64,000 nucleotides of DNA from Phyllobacterium sp. 21LDTY02-6 (GCF_023554255.2 NZ_JAMJWD020000007.1:248001-312000), one strand, 5' to 3'; positions 38,460 to 47,426 are shown, numbered from the stretch's first letter. Made by a program: numbers and translations. The notes: generated by a model from the sequence alone, not told the origin.

Positions 38460-39341
38460 TCAGTTGACCAGCCCCGCATGACGCATGGCATCGTCGATCC
38501 GGGCCGCGGTCGCCGCCTCGATCTGCACCATCGGCGAGCGTAGCGCATTCTGCATCTTGCCAAGCTTGGACAGGGCATATTTCGGCCCGCCCGGATTGGG
38601 CTCGAGGAACAGCGCCTTGTGCAGCGGCATCAGCTTGTCCTGGATCTCCAGCGCGGCCGGGTAGTCGCCGCTCAGGGTCGCGGCCTGGAACTCGGCGCAG
38701 AGCCGCGGCGCGACATTCGACGTCACCGAAATGCAGCCGACGCCGCCATGGGCGTTGAAGCCGAGCGCCGTCGCATCCTCGCCCGAAAGCTGGATGAAGT
38801 CCTTGCCGCAGGTGATCCGCTGTTCCGAAACGCGCTCGATCTTGCCGGTTGCATCCTTCACGCCTGCTATGTGCTTGAATTCGTTCGAAAGCTTGCCCAT
38901 CGTCTCCGGCGTCATGTCGATGATGGAGCGGCCGGGGATATTATAGATGATGATCGGCAGCGATACCGCCTGGGCAATCGCCTTGTAATGCTCGTAGAGC
39001 CCGCGCTGGCTCGGCTTGTTGTAATAGGGCGTCACGACGAGGATGGCGTCCGCGCCGGCCTTCTCGGAGAATTCGGCGAGTTCGATCGCCTCGCGGGTAT
39101 TGTTGGAGCCGGCGCCGGCGATGACCGGCACTTTCCCGGCGGCTTCCTCGATGCAGACTTCGACCACGCGCTTGTGTTCCGCATGGGAAAGCGTCGGCGA
39201 TTCACCCGTGGTTCCGACGGGAACGAGGCCGTTGGTACCCTCGCTGATCTGCCAGGATACGAAGGCGCGAAAGGCTTTTTCGTCGAAGGCACCATTGTCG
39301 AGGAATGGCGTGACGAGTGCGGTGATTGAGCCTTTCAGCAT
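38460..39341 (-). CDS. dapA: 4-hydroxy-tetrahydrodipicolinate synthase
   Basis: A 293-residue TIM-barrel aldolase that condenses pyruvate with aspartate semialdehyde for lysine and diaminopimelate. The Schiff-base Lys162 is in AGVKDATG, the proton-relay Tyr near 133 in [10 protein letters not shown], and GTTGES at 43-48. Full length. Divergent from the lytic transglycosylase gene. Confidence 0.96.
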   Translation of the reverse strand: MLKGSITALVTPFLDNGAFDEKAFRAFVSWQISEGTNGLVPVGTTGESPTLSHAEHKRVVEVCIEEAAGKVPVIAGAGSNNTREAIELAEFSEKAGADAILVVTPYYNKPSQRGLYEHYKAIAQAVSLPIIIYNIPGRSIIDMTPETMGKLSNEFKHIAGVKDATGKIERVSEQRITCGKDFIQLSGEDATALGFNAHGGVGCISVTSNVAPRLCAEFQAATLSGDYPAALEIQDKLMPLHKALFLEPNPGGPKYALSKLGKMQNALRSPMVQIEAATAARIDDAMRHAGLVN

Positions 39342-39603
39342 GGGTAACTCCGAGTATTGATGATGCGAACCGCCAGTTTCAAACCGGAACGGTCGTAAGG
39401 TGGCGCACCATAATCGCGCAGGCCCGCTGGCACAAGTTGATTTCCTTGATGAAAACTATCAACTTGCCAGAAGTGAAAGATTGCAATCTACTTGTCGCGG
39501 TAAGGTTCCGTTAAGAAGGCTTTCATAGGTCCGCCATTATTGTCTGTCTACGTCTCGCCGAGCGGGACGTTCAAGACCCGCCTTCGTGAATTTGGTAGCC
39601 CGT

Positions 39604-41709
39604 ATGCTGAGAAAACTTGTTCTGCGTTCCGTCATTCTTGGCTTTGGCCTTCCGGCTGCGGCATTGACCGCGCATGCCCAGGCTCCAACACCGCCGGCAG
39701 CAGTGCCGGTGCCGACCCTGAAGCCCTTCGCGCCGACGCAAACCCGCGTCAGTCCGGCCATCCAGGCCGTGACGCCGCCGGACCCGGTGACGACTTCGGC
39801 CATCAAGCCGCCTTCGAGCCCGACCGCTGTGGCCGGGAGCCTGAAAAGCGGTCTCGATGCGCTCTCTTCCAGAGATGTGCGCCGCGCGCTCGCCATCCGC
39901 AACGGCCTGCCGCAGAACGCCCTCGACCGCCATATCCTCACCTGGGCGATCGGCCTGTCGAACGCGCCGGGCCTGCCGAGTTCCGAGATCGCGAGAGCGG
40001 CGGCGGAACTGCCGGGCTGGCCGGGCATGGCAACATTCCGCAGCAATTCCGAGCGGGCGCTTTTCAAGGAGAACCCGCCGGCCGCGACCGTCATCAACGC
40101 CTTCGGCAATACCAGGCCGCAGACGCCCGAGGGCATGATCATCCTTGCCCGCGCCCATGTCGCAAATGGCGATACAGCGAGGGCCCGGCAGGTTCTCGGG
40201 CCTTTCTGGCGCACCAAAAAGCTGGATGACGGCCAGGAAGCGGCGATCCTCAAGGAGTTTTCGCAGGTCATCGCACGCGAAGACCATCTGATGCGGATGC
40301 TGACCATGCTCTACGAGGGCAAGGTGAAATCCGCCGGGCGGGTCGCCGGGCTTTCCAACGCGGAATCGCTGTACCAGGCTTTTGCGGCAGTGCTGAAGAA
40401 ATCGCCCGATGCCGGCAAGAAACTCGCTGCCGTGCACGAGAGCTGGAAGGGCAACCCGGCCTATATATTCGCCAAGGCGCAATATCTGCGCCGCCAGGAG
40501 AAGTTCAAGGAAGCCGCCGATGTGATCAATACCGCGCCGCGCAATGCCGCCGCGCTGGTCGATCCTGATGCGTGGTGGACCGAGCGGCGCGTGCTTTCGC
40601 GCGAGCTTCTCGATATCGGCGATGCCAAGCGCGCCTACCGCGTTGCCGCAATGCACGTCGCGGAGACGCCGGTGGTGGCGGCCGATGCCGAATTCCATGC
40701 GGGCTGGTATGCGCTGCGGGCACTGCGCGATGCGCGTACGGCCCATCGCCATTTCGCCCGCATCGCCGAACTCTCGTCGCGGCCGATGTCCGCCTCGCGC
40801 GCCTATTACTGGCTCGGCCGCGCCGCCGAGGCAGGCGCCGGCGGCAATTCACGCGATTATTATGCGCGCGCCGCCCATTACGGCACGACCTTCTACGGCC
40901 AGCTCGCAGCCGCCAAGCTTGGCCAGACCGGGCTGCAACTGCCCTATCCGCGCCCGACGGATGCGGAACGGAACCGGTTTGCCCAGCGCGAAGCCGTGCG
41001 CGCCATCCAGCGGCTGGAGCAGGCAGGCTATGATTCCCGCGCCGCCCTGCTCTATTCGAGCCTGGCACAGGAACTCGACAGTCCGGGCGAACTCGCCCTC
41101 CTCGCGGTCATGGCGGAGCGCAAGAACAATCATTTCGTCGCCTTGCGCGTCGGCAAGGCGGCGGCCCAGCGGGGCATCGACGTCGGCGCCCTGTCGCATC
41201 CGATCGGCGCCATTCCCGAGAATGCCAATATTTCCGGCTCCGGCGCCGCCCTCGCCTATGCCATCGCCCGGCAGGAAAGCGAGTTCAACCCCGGCGCGGT
41301 GTCGAGTGCGGGTGCCCGCGGCCTCTTGCAACTGCTGCCTGGTACGGCCAAGGGCGTTGCAACCCGTGCGGGCATGTCCTATTCGCAGTCGCGCCTCACC
41401 ACGGATGCGGCCTACAATGCGACGCTCGGTGCGAAATTCCTCGGCGAGCAGATCGCCAAGTTCGACGGTTCCTATGTGCTGACCTTTGCCGGGTACAATG
41501 CCGGCCCGACGCGCGCCAATGAGTGGAAGGCACGCTATGGCGATCCGCGCGGCAAGAGCGTCGAGGAAGTCGTCGACTGGATCGAGCGCATTCCCTATAC
41601 CGAGACCCGCAATTACGTTCAGCGCGTCATGGAGAATTACCAGGTCTACAAGGCGCGGCTGACCGGCAAGGCCCGGATCGAGAGCGACCTGACGGCCGGT
41701 CGGAGCTAG
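39604..41709 (+). CDS. Soluble lytic murein transglycosylase (Slt type)
   Basis: A 701-residue periplasmic enzyme. The signal peptide covers about residues 1-27 (ending near TAHAQA), followed by a Pro/Thr-rich spacer. A long helical superhelix (about 80-520) resembles the Slt70 doughnut. The catalytic domain has Glu558 in ARQESEFNPGAVSSAGARG, followed by LLQLLPGTAKG and FAGYNAGPTRANEW. It cleaves peptidoglycan to 1,6-anhydromuropeptides. ATG 39604 was preferred over a GTG at 39586. The alpha/beta hydrolase follows 5 bases later. Confidence 0.94.
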   Translation: MLRKLVLRSVILGFGLPAAALTAHAQAPTPPAAVPVPTLKPFAPTQTRVSPAIQAVTPPDPVTTSAIKPPSSPTAVAGSLKSGLDALSSRDVRRALAIRNGLPQNALDRHILTWAIGLSNAPGLPSSEIARAAAELPGWPGMATFRSNSERALFKENPPAATVINAFGNTRPQTPEGMIILARAHVANGDTARARQVLGPFWRTKKLDDGQEAAILKEFSQVIAREDHLMRMLTMLYEGKVKSAGRVAGLSNAESLYQAFAAVLKKSPDAGKKLAAVHESWKGNPAYIFAKAQYLRRQEKFKEAADVINTAPRNAAALVDPDAWWTERRVLSRELLDIGDAKRAYRVAAMHVAETPVVAADAEFHAGWYALRALRDARTAHRHFARIAELSSRPMSASRAYYWLGRAAEAGAGGNSRDYYARAAHYGTTFYGQLAAAKLGQTGLQLPYPRPTDAERNRFAQREAVRAIQRLEQAGYDSRAALLYSSLAQELDSPGELALLAVMAERKNNHFVALRVGKAAAQRGIDVGALSHPIGAIPENANISGSGAALAYAIARQESEFNPGAVSSAGARGLLQLLPGTAKGVATRAGMSYSQSRLTTDAAYNATLGAKFLGEQIAKFDGSYVLTFAGYNAGPTRANEWKARYGDPRGKSVEEVVDWIERIPYTETRNYVQRVMENYQVYKARLTGKARIESDLTAGRS

Positions 41710-41714
41710 GAGCT

Positions 41715-42605
41715 TTGGCGCAGCCCTGTCGCGACCATTTCTACAAGGCCGCCGACGGGCTGGACCTCTATGCCCGCATCTACCCGGCAAGCGGCGGCGA
41801 TGCGGGCCTGCCGCTCGTCTGCCTGCCGGGCCTTACCCGCAACAGCCGCGATTTTCACGAACTGGCGTTTCATCTCGCCAATCAGGCCGAGAGGCCGCGC
41901 ATGGTCGTGGCCTTCGACTATCGCGGCCGGGGCCGTTCCGGTTACGATCCGGTCTGGACGAACTACAATGTCGGCGTCGAGGCCGGGGACATACTGGCCG
42001 GCCTTGCCGGCCTGCGCCTGGAGCGCGCCATCTTCCTCGGCACGTCGCGCGGCGGCCTGATCACCCACATCCTGGCGGCAATGGCGCCCGCCATTGTCGC
42101 CGGCGTCATATTGAACGACATCGGACCGGAGATCAGCCCGGCCGGCCTGATGCAGATTGCGCACTACCTCTCCGTCCCGTCCGAGCCGATCCGCAGCTGG
42201 GCCGAGGCGGCCGAGCAGCAGCGCAAGGTCCACGGCGCGGCATTTCCGGCCCTGGACGCCGCCGACTGGAACCGCTTCGCCATGGCGATCTACCGCGAGG
42301 ACGATGGTTTCATCGTCCCGGATTACGATCCGCAATTGCGCAATACGCTGCAGGGCATCGACTTCGGCGCGAAGCTTCCGGATCTGTGGCCGCAATTCTC
42401 GCTGATGGCGCAGCTGCCGCTTTTGCTGGTGCGCGGCGAGAATACGAGCCTCGTCACGCGTGAGACCGTGGACGAGATGCGGCGGCTGCATCGCTCCATG
42501 CAATATCTGGAAGTGCCGGGCCAGGGCCATGCGCCGCTGCTCGAAACGGGAGAGATTCCCGCCCGGATTTCGCAATTCTGCGCGGATATCGATCTATTTC
42601 GTTGA
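41715..42605 (+). CDS. Alpha/beta-fold hydrolase
   Basis: A protein of about 296 residues with the alpha/beta hydrolase layout. The oxyanion region VCLPGLTRNSRDF, the nucleophile elbow GTSRGG, and the late His in GQGHAPLLE are visible. RDHFYKAADGLDLYARIYP and FDYRGRGRSGYDP are typical of this alphaproteobacterial subgroup. The only in-frame start after the slt stop is TTG at 41715, with GGAG nine bases upstream. The end overlaps the convergent HhH-like gene by 12 bases. The substrate is unknown. Confidence 0.85.
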   Translation: MAQPCRDHFYKAADGLDLYARIYPASGGDAGLPLVCLPGLTRNSRDFHELAFHLANQAERPRMVVAFDYRGRGRSGYDPVWTNYNVGVEAGDILAGLAGLRLERAIFLGTSRGGLITHILAAMAPAIVAGVILNDIGPEISPAGLMQIAHYLSVPSEPIRSWAEAAEQQRKVHGAAFPALDAADWNRFAMAIYREDDGFIVPDYDPQLRNTLQGIDFGAKLPDLWPQFSLMAQLPLLLVRGENTSLVTRETVDEMRRLHRSMQYLEVPGQGHAPLLETGEIPARISQFCADIDLFR

Positions 42606-43238
42606 TTTCCGCCGAGGTTTTGCGGCTTTCGGCGCGGCGTTCCTTGCCGTTGCCTTCGGTGCAACGGTTGCCTTCGGCGCTATGGTCTTGACGAAGCCCG
42701 CCGCCTGTTGCGGCCATTTCTCCCTTGTCGCCCGGCCGGAAAAGCCGATCTCGTCGCTGATCCATGCCGCCTGTTCGGCATTCCAGCTGGCGATCTGGTC
42801 AAAGTGGAATACGCCGATACCATGCAGCCGGGTCTGGATCGCCGGGCCTATGCCGTCGATGAGGGTGAGGTCGTCGGCCTTGCCGCGCCGCGCCTTGGCC
42901 AGCAGCGAGGGCTTGTTGGCCTCGATCTGGCGCGGATGCGAGCGATTTTCCTGGACCTGCGGCGTTTTCCGCTTTGCAGGCGGGCTCTTGAGCGGCTTTG
43001 GCGGCACCGGCTCCGCCGGCGGAACCATGGCAGCGGCGTCCGCCGCCGATTTTCGCACCTCCTCGGCCGCTGTCGGCAAGGCGCCGCGGGCGGCAAGGCG
43101 AGCATCGGCGGCGCGGGTCGAATCCGCGGCGGCAGACGGTTGTCCGGGTGAAAAATGCCGATAGAAGCGCCCGATGACGGCGCCGATCACGAAGGCGGCG
43201 GCGATGAGAAACAGCGATTGCAGAAGAAACATGACCAT
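42594..43238 (-). CDS. Membrane-anchored protein with helix-hairpin-helix-like C-terminal domain
   Basis: 214 residues. One N-terminal transmembrane helix (about 3-24) is followed by an Ala/Pro/Lys-rich linker (about 35-115). A compact domain (about 118-180) reads DDLTLIDGIGPAIQTRLHG, then GVFHFDQIASWN, then FSGRATREKWPQQA. The same domain occurs at the C terminus of extended rhizobial NuoE proteins. The tail is Lys/Ala-rich, possibly nucleic-acid or polyanion binding. No enzymatic motif. It is last of a three-gene set with the 32-residue ORF and the BON-like protein. Confidence 0.75.
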   Translation of the reverse strand: MVMFLLQSLFLIAAAFVIGAVIGRFYRHFSPGQPSAAADSTRAADARLAARGALPTAAEEVRKSAADAAAMVPPAEPVPPKPLKSPPAKRKTPQVQENRSHPRQIEANKPSLLAKARRGKADDLTLIDGIGPAIQTRLHGIGVFHFDQIASWNAEQAAWISDEIGFSGRATREKWPQQAAGFVKTIAPKATVAPKATARNAAPKAAKPRRKSTK

Positions 43239-43262
43239 GGCGTTTATACTCCCCGCATCATG

Positions 43263-43361
43263 TCAGGCGCCACGCCCGTCATGGGTTGCCCAGCCGACAT
43301 AGAAGCCGACGAGCAGCGCCACGATCAGAAACAGCCATAATTGTCCCATGAGATATAGCAT
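43263..43361 (-). CDS. Predicted 32-residue single-helix membrane protein
   Basis: A short frame between the two neighbouring genes. It starts at ATG 43361 behind AGGGGG at a normal distance and ends in TGA at 43263. The peptide begins MLYLMGQLWLFLIVALLVGF and continues YVGWATHDGRGA, a clean transmembrane helix with a short polar tail. Gaps are 12 bases to the upstream BON-like gene and 24 to the downstream gene, so it fits an operon. Function unknown. Confidence 0.6.
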   Translation of the reverse strand: MLYLMGQLWLFLIVALLVGFYVGWATHDGRGA

Positions 43362-43373
43362 GCCGACATCCCC

Positions 43374-44033
43374 CTATCCGCCGTTGGAATTCTGAACCGT
43401 CAGGTTAATGTCTCCCTGGCTCAATTGTCCAGGAATCCCCGCCTGGAGCGCCTCCGTCACCGATGCGCGGGCTGCGGCGTTAGCCACGGCTCCGCGGATG
43501 GTGAGGACGGACCCGGATATTTCGATCTCGCCATTGATCAGCTGCGCCGCCTGCACGAGCGCGAAATTCGCCATGTCGAGGAAATCCGCCGGCGCGCCGC
43601 GCGCTACGGCCAGTTCGTCCAGTATTTCAATGCCGGGCATGGCCAGTTCGGCGGCATCCAGCACCCTGGCGCGCATGTCGCCATAGGGCACATTGCCCGA
43701 AAGCAGCACGCCATCATCGGATTTCGTCACGGCAAAGGTAAATGGATCGGCCAGTTGCAGCAGCGTGGTCTGGTTGTCGACGATGCGCACGCCCGGCGTT
43801 TCATCCGCGAGCCGAACCGCCGCCGCCAGATCTTCAGGCGAAGGCGCGACGCCCTTGAGGATGAGGTCGCGGCCATCGACCTCCACGCTGGCCCAGGGCT
43901 GCGCTTCCAGTGCCGTCGTCGCCGCCGCCGTTATCCTTTCGTCGATCGGCCCGGCCAGAAACCAGCCGGCGAGCACGGTCAGCAGGCCAATGGTGATGAG
44001 CCCCGGCCAGAACCAGCTAACTATCGAGCGCAT
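43374..44033 (-). CDS. BON-domain-like inner-membrane-anchored periplasmic protein
   Basis: 219 residues. The N-terminal helix (about 8-28, PGLITIGLLTVLAGWFLAGP) anchors a periplasmic part. It contains BON/OmpA-associated repeat patterns: a first unit around VEVDGRDLILKGVAPSPEDL and a second near INGEIEISGSVLTIRGAV. Similar modules form the N-terminal half of larger OmpA-family proteins in Hyphomicrobiales; here the OmpA peptidoglycan-binding domain is absent. It is first of the three-gene envelope cluster. Confidence 0.7.
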   Translation of the reverse strand: MRSIVSWFWPGLITIGLLTVLAGWFLAGPIDERITAAATTALEAQPWASVEVDGRDLILKGVAPSPEDLAAAVRLADETPGVRIVDNQTTLLQLADPFTFAVTKSDDGVLLSGNVPYGDMRARVLDAAELAMPGIEILDELAVARGAPADFLDMANFALVQAAQLINGEIEISGSVLTIRGAVANAAARASVTEALQAGIPGQLSQGDINLTVQNSNGG

Positions 44034-44178
44034 GTCGCATTATTATCCCTATCGCCGCAGCCCGGCCGCCCGGCGCGGCCCCATGACCCCCGGCCGCCCG
44101 ACGCGGCCCATAACTCCAAAAGTCACGAAGCAAGGTTCTGCCGCATGTGCCCGGCAATTTCAACTCGCGGCACGGAAT

Positions 44179-44215
44179 AAAGAAAGCCCGGCAGTTTTCA
44201 CTGCCGGGCTTCTTT
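44179..44215 (-). terminator. Strong terminator after the first porin
   Basis: A perfect 10-base stem GCCCGGCAGT / ACTGCCGGGC (44186-44195 and 44200-44209) with loop TTTC. Both flanks are A/T-rich (AAAGAAA to the left, TTCTTT to the right), so it could also act on plus-strand transcripts. Confidence 0.85.
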
Positions 44216-44236
44216 CAACAATAATCCGTGAAAGGA

Positions 44237-45277
44237 TTAGAAGTTGCGCTGGAAGCGGATGATGCCCTGGAAAGCGTCGTCCACGCCACCGAATTCGTCG
44301 GCGCGATCGCCGTCAAACTTGGTGTAGTTGATTTCCGGGGTGATTACGAAGCCGGGAACCAGCTCGTAAGCTACGTTGGCAGCGGCAGCGAACGTGCCGT
44401 CGTCTTCGTATGCGCCCTGCAGGTTGAAGGTTGCCTTTTCGGAAACCTTGGCAGCGATACCGCCCCAGACAGCGAAGTCACCATTCCAACGACCGAAGTA
44501 GTTGTTACGGAACTCATCGCCATTGGACTTGTAGCCGCCCTGTACCCATGCCGAGACAGTGTCGGTGAAGTTTACGTCCAAGCGGATCTTACCAGCGAAT
44601 TCTTCAGACACGGAGTCGTAACCAGCAACGGCGCCGATCTTGCCCCAAGCCTGCTCGAACTTCGCACCAGCAACAACATGCGGCATGTAGTCTTCGATTT
44701 CCCAGCCATCATCGCCCTGCTCGAGGCCGATCGTTGCCGAGAAACCATTGCCGCCGGCAAAGGTGTAGCTGATCTGGTTGGTAACATATGCGCCTGGCTC
44801 GATGACGTCATCCGAGATGATGTCGCCGAGGTAGCCGAGGTACGACGTGAACTGCGAATCGGTTGCACCGACGCGGAAACCGCCGAGTTCGATGAAGCCG
44901 TTGTTCAGCTCGACGGAGTCGGCATTGGCGCCATCGTCGAAGTTGTAACGCAGTTCGATGTACGAACGCAGCGTGCCAAGCTCGGTCTCGTTACGAGCGT
45001 CGACGCGCAGAGTTGCACGGCTGCGCTTTGCCCAGGTGTCGCGCTCGAGGCCAGTGTAGGCATCGTCGCCAGCCTTGGCGTCGTAACGTACGTAACCGCT
45101 GATCTTCAGGCAGGTTTCGGTCCCCGGAATATAGAAGAAGCCTGCGCCGTACGTGTCGCAAACGCGAACGTATTCAACGGGCTCCGGCTCGGCAACGACG
45201 ACTGCATCGGCAGCGCGTGCACCGGTTGCTGCAACGAGAACTGCAGCTGAGCCGAGAAGAAGGCTCTTAATGTTCAT
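44237..45277 (-). CDS. Omp2-family outer-membrane porin (copy 1)
   Basis: A 346-residue trimeric-type porin. The signal peptide is residues 1-22 (cut after ARA). The mature N terminus runs DAVVVAEPEPVEYVRVCD, with two Cys about 18 apart (CDTYGAG and TETCLKI), as in Brucella Omp2a/Omp2b. Glycine/aromatic beta-strands fill the rest, ending in FQRNF with a terminal Phe for BAM recognition. GGAGG precedes the ATG. A strong terminator follows. I cannot tell whether it corresponds to omp2a or omp2b. Confidence 0.93.
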   Translation of the reverse strand: MNIKSLLLGSAAVLVAATGARAADAVVVAEPEPVEYVRVCDTYGAGFFYIPGTETCLKISGYVRYDAKAGDDAYTGLERDTWAKRSRATLRVDARNETELGTLRSYIELRYNFDDGANADSVELNNGFIELGGFRVGATDSQFTSYLGYLGDIISDDVIEPGAYVTNQISYTFAGGNGFSATIGLEQGDDGWEIEDYMPHVVAGAKFEQAWGKIGAVAGYDSVSEEFAGKIRLDVNFTDTVSAWVQGGYKSNGDEFRNNYFGRWNGDFAVWGGIAAKVSEKATFNLQGAYEDDGTFAAAANVAYELVPGFVITPEINYTKFDGDRADEFGGVDDAFQGIIRFQRNF

Positions 45278-45680
45278 TTCTGACCTCCAGTCAAAGTTAA
45301 AAATGGGTCTGGGCATTCCAATTTGGCTGAAGGACAACCTGCCCCCATCCCCTAAGTCTCAGAAGAAATGCGGATAACGCCCTTCCTCTCGATTGACCAT
45401 ACTCGGCAGCGCTACTCTTTCAACAGCGAATGTCGGCCGGGGCATCCTCTCCCGGCTCGTAGACCAGGTGCTGTTGCACAAAAGCCACGAAATAGCCGCT
45501 TCCCGTGGAATATCTTTACCACTCATTAATATAGGTAACCCGGATTTTAACGAAATTTTCGCCTGCGATGCCGGTAACGGAACGGCAGCGCCGCCGAGAA
45601 TCGCCTATTTCGAGGCGGTTTTCGCGGCTGTTCCCTTCGAATCGCCTCGCCGCCGGCTAATCTCCCAATGGTGATTTGAC
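45278..45680. promoter_or_regulatory. Intergenic region between porin 1 and the SMR gene
   Basis: 403 bases that must hold the porin 1 promoter and a long 5' leader (minus strand), as well as the SMR promoter. It is AT-richer than its surroundings around 45511-45570. An open plus-strand frame of 93 codons here has no ribosome binding site or recognisable product. No operator palindrome was clear. Confidence 0.4.
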
Positions 45681-46010
45681 ATGACTTATCTCTACCTCCT
45701 TGTTGCCATAGTCTGCGAAGTGATCGCCACGTCCGCGCTGAAGCAGGCCGATGGCTTCACCCGGCTGTGGCCGTCGCTCATCTGCATCGCCGGCTATGGC
45801 GCGGCGTTCTACCTGCTGTCGATCCCGCTCAAGACCATGCCGGTCGGCATCGTCTATGCGATCTGGTCGGGCGCAGGCATCGTCCTCATCGCCGCCGTCG
45901 GCCTCGTCTGGTTCAAGCAGTCGCTCGATCTGGCGGCGGTCATCGGCCTCGCTTTGATCATAGCGGGCGTGCTCATCGTCAACCTCTTCTCCCGCACGAT
46001 CGGCCATTAA
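45681..46010 (+). CDS. Small multidrug resistance (SMR) family transporter
   Basis: A 109-residue four-helix EmrE-like protein. The proton/drug-binding Glu is in VAIVCEVIATSALK near residue 13. YAIWSGAGIVLIAAVG and the C-terminal GLALIIAGVLIVN match the QAC-type SMR branch rather than Gdx/SugE guanidinium exporters, which usually carry a different helix 1. It sits between the two porins, pointing at porin 2 with a 61-base gap. Confidence 0.88.
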   Translation: MTYLYLLVAIVCEVIATSALKQADGFTRLWPSLICIAGYGAAFYLLSIPLKTMPVGIVYAIWSGAGIVLIAAVGLVWFKQSLDLAAVIGLALIIAGVLIVNLFSRTIGH

Positions 46011-46039
46011 CCGCCGCTGAAACGGCTCGTTCTCCGCTG

Positions 46040-46071
46040 CCTCCAGTCCGAATCTTGACTGGAGGTCAGAA
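46040..46071 (+). promoter_or_regulatory. Leader hairpin that pairs with the porin 2 Shine-Dalgarno
   Basis: CCTCCAGTC (46040-46048), an 8-nt loop, then GACTGGAGG (46057-46065) form a perfect 9-base stem whose right arm contains the GGAGG ribosome binding site of porin 2, six bases from the ATG at 46072. The porin 1 leader has the same GACTGGAGG and ATG context but no complementary left arm. Confidence 0.6.
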
Positions 46072-47097
46072 ATGAACATCAAGAGCCTTCTTCTCGGCTC
46101 CGCTGCAGTACTCGTTGCAGCAACCGGCGCACGCGCCGCAGACGCAGTTGTCGTCGCCGAACCCGAGCCCGTCGAATATGTCCGCGTTTGCGACACCTAC
46201 GGCGCCGGCTTCTTCTACATCCCCGGCACGGAGACCTGCCTGAAGATCGACGGTTATGTCCGCGTCGACGTAAAAGGCGGCGATCTTCTGGGCCGCAACA
46301 CCGACACCGATGCCGAAATCGATAGCTACAAGCATCGCTCGCGCGGCGTCGTCCGTTTCGATGCCCGCTCCGATACTGAGCTCGGCACGCTCCGTTCCTA
46401 CATCGCGACCGAATTCACGGTTGACGAAGGTGCTGACAGTGTAGGCTTGCCGCACGCATTCATCGAGCTTGGCGGCTTCCGCATCGGCGTGACCGATTCG
46501 GTATTCGGCAGTTGGACCGGCGGCGGCAATGTCATCAACGACGACCTTATCGACTATGACGGCGACAAGACCAACCAGGTCAATTACACCTTTGCCGGCG
46601 GCAACGGCTTCTCGGCCGTCATCGGCCTGGAGCAGGGCGACAAGGATCATCTGGTCACCGATTACATGCCGCATGTCGTAGCGGGCGCGAAGTTCAAGCA
46701 GGCCTGGGGCGCTATCTCCGGCGTGGTCGGCTACGACTCGGTCGTGGAAGAGTTTGCCGGCAAGCTCCGTCTGGATGCCAATTTCAGCGACAGCATCACC
46801 GGTTTCATCATGGCTGGCTATCAGTCTGACGCCTACACCAAGGCCAAGATCAAGAACTATTACGGTGCATGGTCCGGCGACTGGGCCGTCTGGGGTGGTC
46901 TCTCCGCCAAGGTGTCCGACAAGGCAACGATCAATGGCCAGCTCGCCTATACGGAAGCTGAAACCATCGCTGCTTCTTTGAACGTCGATTATGAACTCGT
47001 GCATGGCTTCGTCATCACGCCGGAAATCGACTACAAGGACGAAAAGAAGACCAAAGATCAGTTCGGCGGCATTATCCGCTTCCAGCGCAACTTCTAA
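46072..47097 (+). CDS. Omp2-family outer-membrane porin (copy 2)
   Basis: A 341-residue porin. Its first 59 residues are identical to copy 1, including the signal peptide and both Cys, and it ends in the same FQRNF. The middle strands and loops differ, including the segment around residues 65-85 and the loop near GGGNVINDDL that would line the pore. Its Shine-Dalgarno lies in a predicted hairpin. A strong terminator follows at 47112. Oppositely oriented porin pairs of this kind are known at the Brucella omp2 locus. Confidence 0.93.
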   Translation: MNIKSLLLGSAAVLVAATGARAADAVVVAEPEPVEYVRVCDTYGAGFFYIPGTETCLKIDGYVRVDVKGGDLLGRNTDTDAEIDSYKHRSRGVVRFDARSDTELGTLRSYIATEFTVDEGADSVGLPHAFIELGGFRIGVTDSVFGSWTGGGNVINDDLIDYDGDKTNQVNYTFAGGNGFSAVIGLEQGDKDHLVTDYMPHVVAGAKFKQAWGAISGVVGYDSVVEEFAGKLRLDANFSDSITGFIMAGYQSDAYTKAKIKNYYGAWSGDWAVWGGLSAKVSDKATINGQLAYTEAETIAASLNVDYELVHGFVITPEIDYKDEKKTKDQFGGIIRFQRNF

Positions 47098-47111
47098 TCA
47101 CAACTCGCATA

Positions 47112-47142
47112 CCGACGCCGGGTGACCGGCGTCGGCTTTTTC
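47112..47142 (+). terminator. Strong terminator after porin 2
   Basis: A perfect 10-base stem CCGACGCCGG / CCGGCGTCGG (47112-47121 and 47126-47135), loop GTGA, followed by CTTTTTC. Confidence 0.88.
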
Positions 47143-47202
47143 ACGATCGTTTCATATTGGCTATTTTTCAGCGCCGCCTTGGCAGCGCAGCACTCATTTC
47201 AA

Positions 47203-47216
47203 GAGAAGAAAGGATT
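47203..47216 (+). repeat. Candidate degenerate attachment site (partial copy of tRNA-Ser 3' end)
   Basis: GAGAAGAAAGGATT matches 13 of 14 bases of the T-arm/acceptor region of the tRNA-Ser gene (49327-49340, GAGAAGAAGGGATT) in the same orientation on the plus strand. It lies on the far side of the integrase gene, so the pair brackets a 2.1-kb segment. The match is short and purine-rich, so chance cannot be ruled out. Confidence 0.3.
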
Positions 47217-47426
47217 TCAGCACCGGTCGCGGACCGAGGAGAGATTGGAAATGCCTGGAACGACATCGATGGCGTGGAGGGTCGATAGAACCGGTTATGG
47301 TTTTATCGGACGAAGGTCTATCATTCTAAAGTGGCATGGCTGGGTGCATTGCGTTTTTCGGGAAGGCGGGTACAACTCTCCGCATATTTTACCGATCGAT
47401 GTTTTTAATGCCAGGGTGTCGCCCGC

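Noticed and set aside
45393-45674. 93-codon plus-strand frame between porin 1 and the SMR gene
   Set aside because: No ribosome binding site, atypical composition, no recognisable product; probably promoter/leader DNA.
45657-46196. Minus-strand frame sharing its N terminus with a frame opposite porin 1
   Set aside because: Both are the antisense of the conserved porin signal-peptide region; the similarity reflects the porins.
44237-47097. Assigning omp2a and omp2b to the two porins
   Set aside because: The discriminating loop differences cannot be scored without an alignment.
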